Assembly (NCBI GenBank): GCA_025057115.1
Contig: JANWWZ010000012.1
Coordinates: 1 to 64,000 of the forward strand
Reading direction: 5' to 3'
Length of the DNA stretch: 64,000 nucleotides
Origin: Bernardetiaceae bacterium
GTDB taxonomy: Bacteria > Bacteroidota > Bacteroidia > Cytophagales > Thermoflexibacteraceae
Under the pieces are notes generated by a model. That model did not search any database, was not told the origin of the DNA, and was given only the letters and a program-made list of their open reading frames with translations. Both the position numbers and the translations under genes were made by a program. This document shows positions 1 to 8,447 of the stretch, one piece after another (within the stretch, counting starts at the first letter, position 1; each line of letters begins with the position of its first letter).

Positions 1-7
1 GCCGCCT

Positions 8-391
8 ATGAGACACCTCCCAAAAAATATTACCAATTGCACGCTTTTGCCAGCTATTTTTATCACCTTGTTGCTTCACTCTTTTTGTTGTGTATTGCCC
101 TTTTTGCCATTGGCTTTAGGAGCGGGCAATGTCATAGTCGCGTGGATAAGTTTTTTTACAGGTTATCAGGAGTGGATTATCTTTTTGCAGGCTATTCTGT
201 TACTAATAGCTGGTTATCGTGCTTATCGCTCTTCTGGTACCAAAACAGATCAACTTGTATTTTGGTTTTCTTTAGTGCTTACTATCGCGGTAAATTTTTA
301 TACATGGCGTCAGCACAATGGACGTCAAAAATTGCAGGTACCAGTGGCTAGTTTTGGCATTAAACGCTTTCAAAATATTAAGATAAAATGA
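8..391 (+). CDS. small integral membrane protein, function unknown
   Basis: The 127-residue product has three or four hydrophobic segments (about residues 14-34, 40-52, 55-70 and 83-98) and a basic tail. The first segment carries a Cys-Cys pair in the context HSFCCVLPF, which recalls the metal-binding cysteine pairs of small Mer-type membrane proteins, but I cannot assign it to a family. Its stop overlaps the start of the next gene (ATGA), so the two are probably translated together. The neighbour is a histidine-rich lipoprotein, so a role in metal handling is a reasonable guess only. The annotated ATG is the first in the window; the true start could only be confirmed with upstream sequence. 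Confidence 0.6.
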   Translation: MRHLPKNITNCTLLPAIFITLLLHSFCCVLPFLPLALGAGNVIVAWISFFTGYQEWIIFLQAILLLIAGYRAYRSSGTKTDQLVFWFSLVLTIAVNFYTWRQHNGRQKLQVPVASFGIKRFQNIKIK

Positions 392-867
392 AAAAATATT
401 TTACCTCAGGCTTATTAGTTGCAATAACCTTTGCCTGTGGACCAAGTGAAAAAGAACAACAGCTGCTTGTGGAAGCCGTTCAGTATCACCAACAAGCAAT
501 GGAGTTGGAAAGAGAAACCATCAAACTGCTCGAACAAATTAAGGAGTCCACTCCAAAACTGGAGGCAAAAGTAGATAGCCTTACTCGTGCAGGTGCAGAC
601 TCGTTGGCTAATTTACTGCGAAAGGCTATAAGCCAAGCCAGTGAAATAGAGAAACAATTAGTTGAATGGGGTAAAACCGTAGTGGAAGTTCCAGGCTATG
701 AGCACGACCATTCGCATGATAAAGAGGGTGCGCACCATCATCATTCTCACGAACGCGTAGAAACTACTCCAGAACAAATGATAGCCATTCAGAAAGAATT
801 GCGCGACAAAGTAGAACAAATTAAAAATCAGGCGCAACAGCTGAAAGAAAAAATTAACAGTTATTGA
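388..867 (+). CDS. histidine-rich lipoprotein
   Basis: The 159-residue product begins with a lipoprotein signal peptide ending in a lipobox (TFAC, Cys about residue 17), so it is expected to be anchored in a membrane of the envelope. The mature part is charged and mostly helical/coiled-coil (residues 20-95 and 130-159). Between them, at about residues 107-123, is a cluster rich in His and Asp (HDHSHDKEG followed by HHHHSHE) of the kind that binds zinc, nickel or copper. It starts inside the stop codon of the preceding membrane-protein gene and shares its transcript. Metal binding or buffering in the periplasm is inferred from the His cluster; no family is recognised. Confidence 0.65.
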   Translation: MKKYFTSGLLVAITFACGPSEKEQQLLVEAVQYHQQAMELERETIKLLEQIKESTPKLEAKVDSLTRAGADSLANLLRKAISQASEIEKQLVEWGKTVVEVPGYEHDHSHDKEGAHHHHSHERVETTPEQMIAIQKELRDKVEQIKNQAQQLKEKINSY

Positions 868-1276
868 TTTGATAGTTTAAAGAGATATTTTTTTGATTGC
901 GAGCAGGTGACAATGAAGATTACTAGCCTCAAGTTTAGCGCATTGCAGAATTGGTTCTCCACACTTTTCCAAAGTTTGCACAAGTATAACTTCCTAACTG
1001 ATACTTTCCCAAAAGTGTGTAAAGTGAGTTGTTAAGAAGCACAAACACAAGGGCAGAGTATTATTCGTAATGACCCGAACAAGGGTAAGGGAGCATTATG
1101 TTTGTAAAAACAACCTCACTATACACACGTGTTAGCTCTTCTTATAGCTTTTGCTCCATAAGTGTTTTGCCAGGAGTATCTAACTAAAATCAATCTCATT
1201 TAGAGGCAATCCAGAAATTGCCTGCCTCTGAAAGGCAGAAGAAGAAATCATTTCCCGAGCCCTACTTACTTGAGAG
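868..1276. other. intergenic stretch without a gene
   Basis: About 410 bases lie between the lipoprotein gene and the convergent fasciclin gene. No reading frame here has protein-like composition. The only structure I see is the imperfect inverted repeat at 959-1026, listed separately, which may be a remnant of an insertion sequence. Confidence 0.5.
959..1026. repeat. imperfect inverted repeat, possible IS or MITE remnant
   Basis: The left arm near 961-975 (ACACTTTTCCAAAGT) pairs with the right arm near 1003-1018 (ACTTTCCCAAAAGTGT) with only central mismatches, leaving about 27 bases between them. The arms resemble transposon ends set close together, as in a MITE or internally deleted element. 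There is no transposase frame and no obvious target duplication, so this is only a candidate. Confidence 0.35.
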
Positions 1277-1882
1277 TTATTGCAATCTCATTTTAGGTTT
1301 CATTACTCCATTGATGACGTGAATAACGCCGTTGCTAGCTTTAATGTCGGGCTGGATAATTTCTTTTCCATCGATAAAAATTTTTCCTCTTTTTGCAGAA
1401 ACTGCAATTTCATAGCCTGCGATAGTGCGAAGTTTCATTCCATCTTTAAGGTTAGCAGCAGGCAAATTATTTTCTACAATGTGTACTTTCAAAATTTTTT
1501 GCAGGCGTTCTTTGTTAGCAGCATTGATAAGTTGGTCAATTCCAGCGGCTTGGATGGCTGAGTCAGTAGGAGCAAAAACAGTGTAATTCTTCTCTTCTGC
1601 TTCGAGTGTACTGGCCAGTTCAGCAGTTTGGAGAGCAGCTACTAGCTTACTTAACCGAGGATTTTGTAGTGCAGTTTGTGCAATAGGTTTAGGCAGTGCG
1701 TTAAGAGAATCTTGAATGCGCTTTGCTTCCGCCTCTAATCGAGCAATAGAATCAGCTATGCGAATAGAATCCTGACGAGCTTTTTCTCTAGCTGCTTTGC
1801 CTCCATCGCCACAAGCACTTAGCAAGCCAGACACGACAAGCACAGTTATAGAAAGGCTGTTAATAAATCTGACGGTCTTCAT
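1277..1882 (-). CDS. fasciclin (FAS1) domain lipoprotein
   Basis: The 201-residue protein has a signal peptide with lipobox LSAC (Cys about residue 24), then a charged Ala/Arg/Asp helix (residues 28-62) and one FAS1 domain (about 68-198). The FAS1 hallmarks are clear: the H1 motif YTVFAPTDSAI near residue 100 and the H2-like segment ASNGVIHVINGVMKP near the C-terminus. FAS1 domains mediate adhesion or matrix contacts at the cell surface; the ligand here is unknown. The gene stands alone, convergent with the upstream lipoprotein gene and separated from the tRNA-like RNA unit by about 270 bases. Confidence 0.85.
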   Translation of the reverse strand: MKTVRFINSLSITVLVVSGLLSACGDGGKAAREKARQDSIRIADSIARLEAEAKRIQDSLNALPKPIAQTALQNPRLSKLVAALQTAELASTLEAEEKNYTVFAPTDSAIQAAGIDQLINAANKERLQKILKVHIVENNLPAANLKDGMKLRTIAGYEIAVSAKRGKIFIDGKEIIQPDIKASNGVIHVINGVMKPKMRLQ

Positions 1883-2152
1883 AGTTAATATTTGATTTTT
1901 TTTGACAAGTAATTAGGCGATTTATCAAGAAAACTATAATATCGGCAATTTTACAACTAGTTGCGTGCTGCTTACTGCTATCGTTTTTAGCAACTAAATC
2001 AGCAAGGAGATGAGCCAAGTAAGTAGCTTACTTGCAAATATAAGTATAATGAGCTAAAAAACGCTTATCGCTTAAGATTCCCTATGCTTGGCAAAAAACT
2101 ATGCATCAGTAAAAAGATGCGAAAAACAGTTAATTTCATTAACCATATAAAT

Positions 2153-2177
2153 AAAAAAGATGCGCAAAGCGCATCTT
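2153..2177 (-). terminator. rho-independent terminator of the tRNA-like RNA unit
   Basis: A perfect 9-bp stem (AAGATGCGC paired with GCGCATCTT) with a 3-base loop is followed, reading the minus strand, by a run of T residues (the A run at 2153-2158). It lies about 50 bases downstream of the 3' end of the second tRNA-like RNA and reads in the same direction. Confidence 0.75.
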
Positions 2178-2226
2178 CTTTAAACCTTAACCAATAAACA
2201 ACACATAAAATAAACACATGCTTTGG

Positions 2227-2375
2227 CTGTAGGGGAAGGATTCGAACCTTCACGGGGTCGTTAGGCAGCTGCAAAGAAAATGAAATGCTTTAGTTTCAAT
2301 TTCTCTGCAGGCTTTGTCCGATAATTCCCCACCCTCGAGACCGGAGGGCATGGCTGCCAGTTTCATCACCCTACA
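2227..2375 (-). ncRNA. tRNA-like RNA with giant variable arm, copy B
   Basis: This 149-nt RNA folds as a class II tRNA at both ends. It has a 7-bp acceptor (TGTAGGG with CCCTACA), a 3-bp D stem with an 11-base loop containing GG as in tRNA-Leu, a 5-bp anticodon stem (CCCTC/GAGGG) and a 5-bp T stem with loop TTCGAAT. The discriminator is G and a CCA follows directly (2226-2224). Two features are wrong for an elongator tRNA. The 7-base anticodon loop CGGTCTC has G, not U, at position 33. The variable region is about 80 nt, closed by GGGG/CCCC and holding a hairpin of about 17 bp (CTGCAGAGAAATTGAAA against TTTCATTTTCTTTGCAG, 15 of 17 paired). It is the downstream member of a two-copy unit and its function is unknown. 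Confidence 0.7.
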
Positions 2376-2432
2376 TTATAAAGTATTCAATACAGTTGAC
2401 TTATATTGAAAATTTTTCAATTACTTTGCATG

Positions 2433-2577
2433 CTGTAGGGGAAGGATTCGAACCTTCACGGGGTCGTTAGGCACAAAAGAAAGTGAAGCAAATAGTTGTT
2501 TCACACTCTTTGGCTTTGTCCGATAGTTCCCCACCCTCGAGACCGGAGGGCATGGCTGCCAGTTTCATCACCCTACA
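2433..2577 (-). ncRNA. tRNA-like RNA with giant variable arm, copy A
   Basis: This 145-nt RNA is the promoter-proximal copy. Acceptor, D, anticodon and T arms match copy B base for base, as do the segments flanking the variable arm (GGGGAAYTATCGGACAAAGCC and GCCTAACGACCCC). The hairpin between them has a different sequence yet still pairs (AAAGAGTGTGAA with TTCACTTTCTTT), which argues that the structure is maintained by selection. The discriminator is G, and unlike copy B no CCA is encoded. A 57-base spacer with an AT-rich hairpin (ATTGAAAA/TTTTCAAT) separates it from copy B. If the middle bases of the loop were read as an anticodon it would be GTC, but G33 makes decoding doubtful. Confidence 0.7.
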
Positions 2578-2599
2578 TTGACTTGTTCAACCAGCGATG

Positions 2600-2631
2600 C
2601 AAAGTTATAGTAGACGAGCATTATATTGCAA
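2600..2631 (-). promoter_or_regulatory. promoter of the tRNA-like RNA unit
   Basis: On the minus strand a TTG (2631-2629) is followed after 21 bases by TAACTTTG (2607-2600), matching the Bacteroidota consensus TTG-N19-21-TAnnTTTG. Transcription would begin near 2593, about 15 bases before the 5' end of copy A. The opposite strand has a weaker box (TTACTTTG, 2661-2668) for the Lrp-type gene. Confidence 0.65.
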
Positions 2632-2714
2632 ACTTTGCAACAGAATTTTATAAAATTTAGTTACTTTGCAATAAAATAGGTGTTTTATTGAAGAAATTGT
2701 TTTTTACAACGCCC

Positions 2715-3197
2715 ATGAGCGACAAAAATTTAGAAATTGACAATATCGACATTAGGATATTGTCCGAGTTAATGAAGGATGCCAAAACGCCTTACACCGA
2801 AATTGCAGATAAGGTATGCGTCTCTGGAGGCACCGTGCACGTGCGCATGAAAAAATTAGAAAAAATGGGCATAGTGCGGGGAGCCTCGCTCATTATTGAC
2901 TTTAGCAAACTGGGCTACGATATCACTGCCTTTTTGGGCATCTATCTACAAAGAAGCTCCATGTATGAAGCCGTTTGCAATGAATTAGTCAAAATCCCTG
3001 AAATCCTTACGCTCAATTATACTACCGGAGCTTATAATATTTTCGCCAAGCTCATTTGCCGAGATACCAATCATCTCAGAGAAGTGCTTTATGAAAAAAT
3101 TCAAAAGATTAGGGGTATAGAGCGGACTGAGACGTTCATTTCTCTTGAAGAACGCCTTAACCGACCTTTGCAGATAGACCAGAGTCTTTATAAGTAA
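2715..3197 (+). CDS. Lrp/AsnC family transcriptional regulator
   Basis: The product has an N-terminal winged-helix of the AsnC type (residues 5-65: one segment LDNIDIRIL-like, then TEIADKVCVSGGTVHVRMKKLEKMG) and a C-terminal RAM/ligand-binding domain (about 70-155) ending in the family's typical TFISLEE region. Such proteins are dimers or octamers that respond to amino acids. I chose the ATG at 2715 because it gives the usual family length (160 residues) and the N-terminus MSDKNLEIDN; an in-frame TTG at 2688 would add nine residues. It ends 3 bases from the convergent ribBA. Its targets are not visible. Confidence 0.88.
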   Translation: MSDKNLEIDNIDIRILSELMKDAKTPYTEIADKVCVSGGTVHVRMKKLEKMGIVRGASLIIDFSKLGYDITAFLGIYLQRSSMYEAVCNELVKIPEILTLNYTTGAYNIFAKLICRDTNHLREVLYEKIQKIRGIERTETFISLEERLNRPLQIDQSLYK

Positions 3198-3200
3198 AAG

Positions 3201-4424
3201 CTATTCGAGGGAAATTTTATGTCCCATTTTGTCGCGCTTGGTAAGTAGGTAGCGAAAATTGTGCGGGTTAGGTGGAAATTGAATCGGGACAGTTTCTACA
3301 ATTTCTAGTCCATAGCCTATCAGTCCTGCTCGCTTCTTGGGGTTATTAGAAATAAGCCGTATTTTGCTTACGCCTAAATGTCGCAGGATTTGCGCCCCAA
3401 TCCCGTAATCGCGAGCATCCATGGGTAAGCCTAGTTTCAAATTTGCCTCTACGGTGTCTAGCCCTTGTTCCTGTAACTTATAGGCTTTGAGCTTGTTAAT
3501 CAAACCAATGCCGCGTCCTTCTTGGTTCATATACAGCACTACTCCCTTGCCAGCTTTTTCTACCATTTGCATGGCTCCGTGTAGTTGTTTGCCGCAATCG
3601 CATCGGCAGGAACCAAAAATATCCCCTGTAATACAAGAAGAGTGAACGCGCACCAGGATTGGTTCATCTTTTTCCCACGAGCCCTTCACAAGTGCCATGT
3701 GTATATCGCCAGTATTGATTTGGCGGTAAGCGGCTAGCTCAAAGTTCCCGTAGTCAGTGGGCATTTGTACGCGCTCTTCTAATACGATAAGGGACTCGCG
3801 TTGCAAACGGTAGGCTATTAAGTCTTTTATCGCAATGAGTTTCAAACCTTTCTCATCAGCAAAACGACGCAACTCTGGCAATCGAGCTGGCTCACCATGT
3901 TCGTTGAGCACTTCGATAATCACACCTGCGGGATATAGCCCTGCAAGACGCGCTAGATCGACACTGGCTTCGGTATGACCTGCTCTGCGCAATACTCCGC
4001 CATCCATAGCCTTTAGTGGAAAAATATGTCCTGGGCGGCGGAAGTCCGAAGGACGGACATTAGGATCGGTAAGAGCTTTGATGGTTTTTGCTCTGTCAGA
4101 AGCCGAAATACCTGTAGTAACGCCATTGCCTTTGAGATCTACTGTTACAGTAAAAGCAGTTTGGTGCGTATCGGTGTTTTTTCCGACCATTAGGTCAAGC
4201 CCTAGTTGTTCGCAGCGTTCTTCCGTGAGGGCGCAGCAAAGCATTCCGCGCGAAGAGAGCATAAAATTGACCGTTTCAGGCGTGATGAGTTCAGCGGCAC
4301 ACACCATGTCGCCTTCATTTTCTCGGTCTTCATCATCTACTACAATAATTACTTCTCCGCGGCGAATGGCTTCAATAGCTTCTTCAATGCTATCAAGGTG
4401 AATAGGGGTTTGCGAGCATGTCAT
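3201..4424 (-). CDS. ribBA: bifunctional 3,4-dihydroxy-2-butanone-4-phosphate synthase / GTP cyclohydrolase II
   Basis: The 407-residue enzyme supplies both precursors of riboflavin. The N-terminal DHBP synthase domain (about 1-205) has the acidic motif [10 protein letters not shown] (30-39) and the [15 protein letters not shown] segment. It converts ribulose 5-phosphate to dihydroxybutanone phosphate and formate. The C-terminal GTP cyclohydrolase II domain (about 206-405) has the zinc cysteines in [17 protein letters not shown] and the NQEGRGIGL motif. It opens GTP to the diaminopyrimidine. The length is typical of bacterial fusions. It lies 33 bases downstream of the membrane-protein gene on the same strand, so the two may be cotranscribed. 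I see no FMN riboswitch in the short upstream gap. Confidence 0.97.
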   Translation of the reverse strand: MTCSQTPIHLDSIEEAIEAIRRGEVIIVVDDEDRENEGDMVCAAELITPETVNFMLSSRGMLCCALTEERCEQLGLDLMVGKNTDTHQTAFTVTVDLKGNGVTTGISASDRAKTIKALTDPNVRPSDFRRPGHIFPLKAMDGGVLRRAGHTEASVDLARLAGLYPAGVIIEVLNEHGEPARLPELRRFADEKGLKLIAIKDLIAYRLQRESLIVLEERVQMPTDYGNFELAAYRQINTGDIHMALVKGSWEKDEPILVRVHSSCITGDIFGSCRCDCGKQLHGAMQMVEKAGKGVVLYMNQEGRGIGLINKLKAYKLQEQGLDTVEANLKLGLPMDARDYGIGAQILRHLGVSKIRLISNNPKKRAGLIGYGLEIVETVPIQFPPNPHNFRYLLTKRDKMGHKISLE

Positions 4425-4457
4425 AGCGCTTGCTGTACGGCGTTTGGATATAAAACC

Positions 4458-5744
4458 TTAAAAAATTGCTTTGAGTTTTGAAATAGACAAAGTTCGCAAA
4501 AAAGGGTTACCGGCACAAATCAGCAGCCACGCCAGGGGCAAATAGCTAGCTTTGTAACGAGCCAAAGCCCCTACATTAGGCGCACTTAAAGCCAGTAGCA
4601 ATGCCAATGAAATGGTAAAAACTAGCGCTGCTAGAATTTCTGGCAAGTATTTTAACAATTCTACCCAACGAAAGCGCACCATTAGAAAAAGTAGCAATAG
4701 AGTTAAATTTTCTACACCAGCTAACTTTTTTAACCAATTACCTTCCTGCCAAGGCATAGGCACAAACCATGCTGCTTTAAAAGCATAAGGCAGCTGGTGG
4801 ATTAAACTGCTCAGCTTAGGGCTTAAATCTAACCAAATTAAGTTATCTGCATCGCTGATGGCAACCATGCGAGTATAATTGCGGTGAATAGCTATAGCCA
4901 GTTCATCTAAGGCAAGGTTAAAATGCAATTTTCCCAGTACCCAAAACAAAAAAGGCAATAAAATAACCCCTATTGTCAAAGCAATCCACCGCGATTTTTT
5001 TAATTTCAACAAAAAGTAAAACAGCAATGCCACTACTGCAATAGCAAAAACGTAGTATTTCACTTGAAAAAGTCCGACCCCTGCCAAAAGTAGTACGGTA
5101 GCGTATAAGGCAACCTCTTTGAAAGCAGGTCTGGCCTGTAGGGAAAGTTTTTCAACTATTTGGAGCCCAGCCCAGAACATCAAGCTCATATACGCCCAGA
5201 GCAAGGTTTCTTTAAAAATTCCAGCAGACCAAAAAGCTACTGAAGGCACTAGGAAAAATGAAATTACAACGGAGAGCTTAATAGAGCTGAACTGGCGACA
5301 AAGTTGGTTACCCAACAGCCAAAAGCCTGCAAAACTCAAGGTAGAAAACCACAAACTCATCAGCCAAATATTTTGACCCGTTAACAAGCTAATCAATGCT
5401 CCTGTTTTGCAAATGAAAATAAAAGAAGGAGTCAGGTCGGGGAAGCCATAGAGGTAGTAAAAGTCACCTTGGGGCATATCGTAAGGGAATTGCCAAAACC
5501 TCCAAGGCGATTCTAGCAAAATGGCCCGCAGGAACATGCTTTGTCGGAAAGTGTGTAGCAAATCGCTTCCGTGATAATAATATTTAAATACAACAACACT
5601 TATCCACCCTGCTGCTACTTTGATTGACCAACCCCACGGCAAAAATTTCCCCAGTGGTTCATGCTTTGCCCGCTTAGTGAGTAGGTACACAGCAGGGAGG
5701 AAAAGCAAATGCAATAGCAAAGGCAGGTAGGTAAAGGCTTTCAC
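4458..5744 (-). CDS. polytopic membrane protein, unknown function
   Basis: The 428-residue product has about ten to eleven hydrophobic helices spread over its length and short loops. A conserved-looking segment of Trp/Tyr/Phe-rich sequence at about residues 60-110 lies in an extracytoplasmic position. The overall pattern (GSDLLHTFRQS near residue 60, FWSAGIFKE near 180, then alternating helices) recalls membrane glycosyltransferases or polymerases of the GT-C/Wzy type, but I see no diagnostic catalytic motif, so no function is assigned. It precedes ribBA on the same strand and is divergent from the M14 peptidase gene. Confidence 0.7.
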   Translation of the reverse strand: MKAFTYLPLLLHLLFLPAVYLLTKRAKHEPLGKFLPWGWSIKVAAGWISVVVFKYYYHGSDLLHTFRQSMFLRAILLESPWRFWQFPYDMPQGDFYYLYGFPDLTPSFIFICKTGALISLLTGQNIWLMSLWFSTLSFAGFWLLGNQLCRQFSSIKLSVVISFFLVPSVAFWSAGIFKETLLWAYMSLMFWAGLQIVEKLSLQARPAFKEVALYATVLLLAGVGLFQVKYYVFAIAVVALLFYFLLKLKKSRWIALTIGVILLPFLFWVLGKLHFNLALDELAIAIHRNYTRMVAISDADNLIWLDLSPKLSSLIHQLPYAFKAAWFVPMPWQEGNWLKKLAGVENLTLLLLFLMVRFRWVELLKYLPEILAALVFTISLALLLALSAPNVGALARYKASYLPLAWLLICAGNPFLRTLSISKLKAIF

Positions 5745-5801
5745 ATTTTCAAATTAGTAACATTTTGCGATATTGCTGCAAGGGTATCAAAATGTGCTAT
5801 C

Positions 5802-8360
5802 ATGAAAAGGTTGTTGACTCTAGGAGGCAGTTTAGTTTTTATTACTGCTCTTTGGGCTCAGGCAGGCTACTTTTATCCCAACAGTGGACCGATGAATGCA
5901 GCTATTCCTACTCCTGAGCAGTTTTTAGGCTATCCGATAGGCAGTTATCATACGCGCTATGACCGCATAGTAGCTTACTTTGAAACTTTAGCGCGCCTAT
6001 CAGACAAGGCGCAATTGGAAGTATTGGGAAACACCTATGAAAATCGCCCTCTAATAGCTCTCATTGTCACCAGTGCGGCTAACCAGAGTCGTTTGGAAGA
6101 AATTCGCCAACGGCATTTGCAGCGCAACACCGCTACAGCTTATGACGATGAGCCCATCGTAATACAAATTGCTGCAAATGTACACGGCAATGAGGCTTCT
6201 GGAGGAGAAAGTGCATTGCTGACAGCCTATTACCTACTGGCAAATGAGAGCGAACAAGTCAAAAATTGGCTGGATAATATGGTGATTCTCATTGTGCCAG
6301 TGCAAAACCCAGATGGTAGAGATCGATTTAATACCTGGGTAAATATGCACAAGGGGACTCCTCCAGTAGCCGATCCTTTTGACAGGGAACATACAGAAGC
6401 ATGGCCAGGAGGGAGGATGAATCACTATTGGTTTGATCCCAATCGCGATTGGTTTTTGCTAGTTCATCCTGAAACGCAAGCCCTTGCGCGTTTTGTCCAC
6501 AAATGGCGTCCCTATGTCTTGGTAGACCACCACGAGATGGGCACTAATAGCACTTTTTATTTTGACCCTGGCAAACCCAGCAGTGATAATCCCCTCATCC
6601 CCGACCGACTTTACAAAAGCGTTTACCCTAAGTTTAGCAAGTACTTCGAACAAGCTATGAACAAGCTTGGTTCACTGTACTTTACTCGTGAAGTGTTCGA
6701 CAAGCTCTATCCTGGTTATGGTTCAAGTTACATCAACTTTTATGGCGGGGCGGGATTTCTCTTTGAACAAGCCAGCTCTAGAGGACAGGTACAAGAAACT
6801 CCTACTGGGCAAATTACTTTTGCTTTTGCTATTCGCAACCAGTTTCATGCTGCTTTGGCTACTTTGCAAGCAGCTTACAGCGAAAGAAAAGAATTACTGG
6901 AAATGCGGCGCGAATTTTTCCGCGTTAGCAGAGAACAGGCAATCAAAAGTCCTATCAAAGGATATGTGTTCGGTCAGGCCAGTGACCCGACGCGCACTAA
7001 CGCCTTTGTAAATCTTTGCTTGCAGCATGAAATAGAAGTGTACGAATTGGCAAGTAATTTTTCCGCTGGAGGATATCAGTTTGAAAAGGGAAGCGCCTAT
7101 TTCGTACCCACTGATCAGCCTAATTATGTCATGGTGCGCTCACTTTTTGAAAAATCAATTCCTTATGCCGATAGTCTATTTTACGACGCCTCTGCTTGGT
7201 CAATGATACATGCCTTTAACTTGCCTTACGCTGAAATCAAAAGCAATTTCACCAAAGGGGAAAAGGTAGTAGCTCCTAAGGTGGCAAATCCTCCACCAGT
7301 GGAAAAGGCACCTTATGGTTATGTAATTCGTTGGACAGATTACAACGCCGCTCAAGCAGTGTATCGCTTGCTAGAAGGAGGTGCCGTAGTGCAAGCTGCT
7401 TTTCGTCCTTTTAGCTTTAATATCAATGGGAAAAACGAAAACTTTGGCTACGGAACTATCTTCATTCCCGTTCAGCAGCAAAAAATCACTTCTGATTCTC
7501 TTTATCAGCTTCTCAAAAAAGTGCAACTGCAAGCAAAAATTGTCATCTATTCCCTTGCCACTGGCAGAAGCATCGAAGGCATTGATTTAGGCAGTAATTA
7601 CATGCGCGCATTGAGGAAACCCGAAGCCTTGTTAGTGGTAGGACAAGGAGTAAGTGCTTATGAGGCTGGCGAAGTATGGCACTTGCTAGACCAAAGAATA
7701 GGCATGCCTATAGCTAAAGTAGATGTGAGCAATCTCAGTCGCGTCAATCTTAACCGCTATAACACCATTATTATGGTCAATGGAACCTATACCACAATAG
7801 AAAAGGCAGTTGTTGAAAGACTAAAAGCGTGGGTGCAAAATGGCGGTACCCTCATTGCCCAAAAATCTGCAGCCGAGTGGGCAATTAAAAATGAACTGAC
7901 TAAAGAGAAGCTCCTTCCTTCAGATACTACTAAAAGAGACAAGCCCTTGCGGTATGATTACGACAATGCAGTTTATATAGAAGGAGCAAAATCGATTGGA
8001 GGGGTTATTTTAGAAATGGATTTGGATATTACCCATCCTCTCGGTTTTGGTTTTCAAAGTCGGAAAGTGTCCGTATTCCGAAATGGAACTACTTTTTTCA
8101 AACCTTCGGAAAATCCCTATAACACTGTAGGGCAGTACACAGCCAGCCCACTTATAGGAGGTTATTTGTCTGACCAGAATCTTAAAAAAGTGCAAAAATC
8201 GGCTGCTATTCTTGCCAGCAGTGAAGCAGCAGGACGCGTTATCTTATTTGCTGATAACCCCAACTTTCGAGGCATCTGGTACGGCACTAACCGATTGTTT
8301 TTCAATGCGCTAATTTTTGGCAACCACATCAATACTCCTACAGTAATAAGTCAAGAGTAA
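5802..8360 (+). CDS. M14 family zinc carboxypeptidase, secreted
   Basis: The 852-residue protein starts with a signal peptide (residues 1-20, ending ALWAQ). The M14 peptidase domain covers about 45-370. It carries zinc ligands in NVHGNEASGGES (His about 128, Glu about 131), the substrate-binding NPDGRDRF segment, DHHEMG near residue 241 and a glutamate in FLFEQASSRG near residue 320 in the position of the catalytic Glu. The remaining C-terminal part (about 380-850) includes a glutamine-amidotransferase-like alpha/beta region (near LLVVGQGVSAYEAGEVW, about 612). Family members of this size are common in Bacteroidota and act on peptides outside the inner membrane. It is a single-gene unit, convergent with metK. 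Confidence 0.92.
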   Translation: MKRLLTLGGSLVFITALWAQAGYFYPNSGPMNAAIPTPEQFLGYPIGSYHTRYDRIVAYFETLARLSDKAQLEVLGNTYENRPLIALIVTSAANQSRLEEIRQRHLQRNTATAYDDEPIVIQIAANVHGNEASGGESALLTAYYLLANESEQVKNWLDNMVILIVPVQNPDGRDRFNTWVNMHKGTPPVADPFDREHTEAWPGGRMNHYWFDPNRDWFLLVHPETQALARFVHKWRPYVLVDHHEMGTNSTFYFDPGKPSSDNPLIPDRLYKSVYPKFSKYFEQAMNKLGSLYFTREVFDKLYPGYGSSYINFYGGAGFLFEQASSRGQVQETPTGQITFAFAIRNQFHAALATLQAAYSERKELLEMRREFFRVSREQAIKSPIKGYVFGQASDPTRTNAFVNLCLQHEIEVYELASNFSAGGYQFEKGSAYFVPTDQPNYVMVRSLFEKSIPYADSLFYDASAWSMIHAFNLPYAEIKSNFTKGEKVVAPKVANPPPVEKAPYGYVIRWTDYNAAQAVYRLLEGGAVVQAAFRPFSFNINGKNENFGYGTIFIPVQQQKITSDSLYQLLKKVQLQAKIVIYSLATGRSIEGIDLGSNYMRALRKPEALLVVGQGVSAYEAGEVWHLLDQRIGMPIAKVDVSNLSRVNLNRYNTIIMVNGTYTTIEKAVVERLKAWVQNGGTLIAQKSAAEWAIKNELTKEKLLPSDTTKRDKPLRYDYDNAVYIEGAKSIGGVILEMDLDITHPLGFGFQSRKVSVFRNGTTFFKPSENPYNTVGQYTASPLIGGYLSDQNLKKVQKSAAILASSEAAGRVILFADNPNFRGIWYGTNRLFFNALIFGNHINTPTVISQE

Positions 8361-8384
8361 GGTCAAGGTTGAATGTTAGCATCT

Positions 8385-8432
8385 GCTCCGCTGAGGAGAT
8401 AAGCACAATTTAAGTTGCCTTTTCAGCGGAGC
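8385..8432. terminator. inverted repeat between convergent genes, possible terminator
   Basis: A perfect 10-bp inverted repeat (GCTCCGCTGA and TCAGCGGAGC) with a 28-base loop lies between the 3' ends of the peptidase gene and metK. There is no long U tract, so factor-independent termination is uncertain, but the position fits a bidirectional stop. Confidence 0.45.
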
Positions 8433-8447
8433 GGCAACATTGGCAAC

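Noticed and set aside
2065-2274. Possible short gene on the minus strand
   Set aside because: It overlaps the tRNA-like RNA and its terminator, and its composition is not protein-like.
2227-2577. Ordinary tRNA-Leu, tRNA-Ser, tRNA-Sec, tmRNA or a tRNA with a group I intron
   Set aside because: The arms look like a class II tRNA, but U33 is missing and no readable leucine or serine anticodon exists. The extra bases are in the variable arm, not in the anticodon loop where an intron would lie. The 5' end and fold do not match tmRNA or tRNA-Sec.
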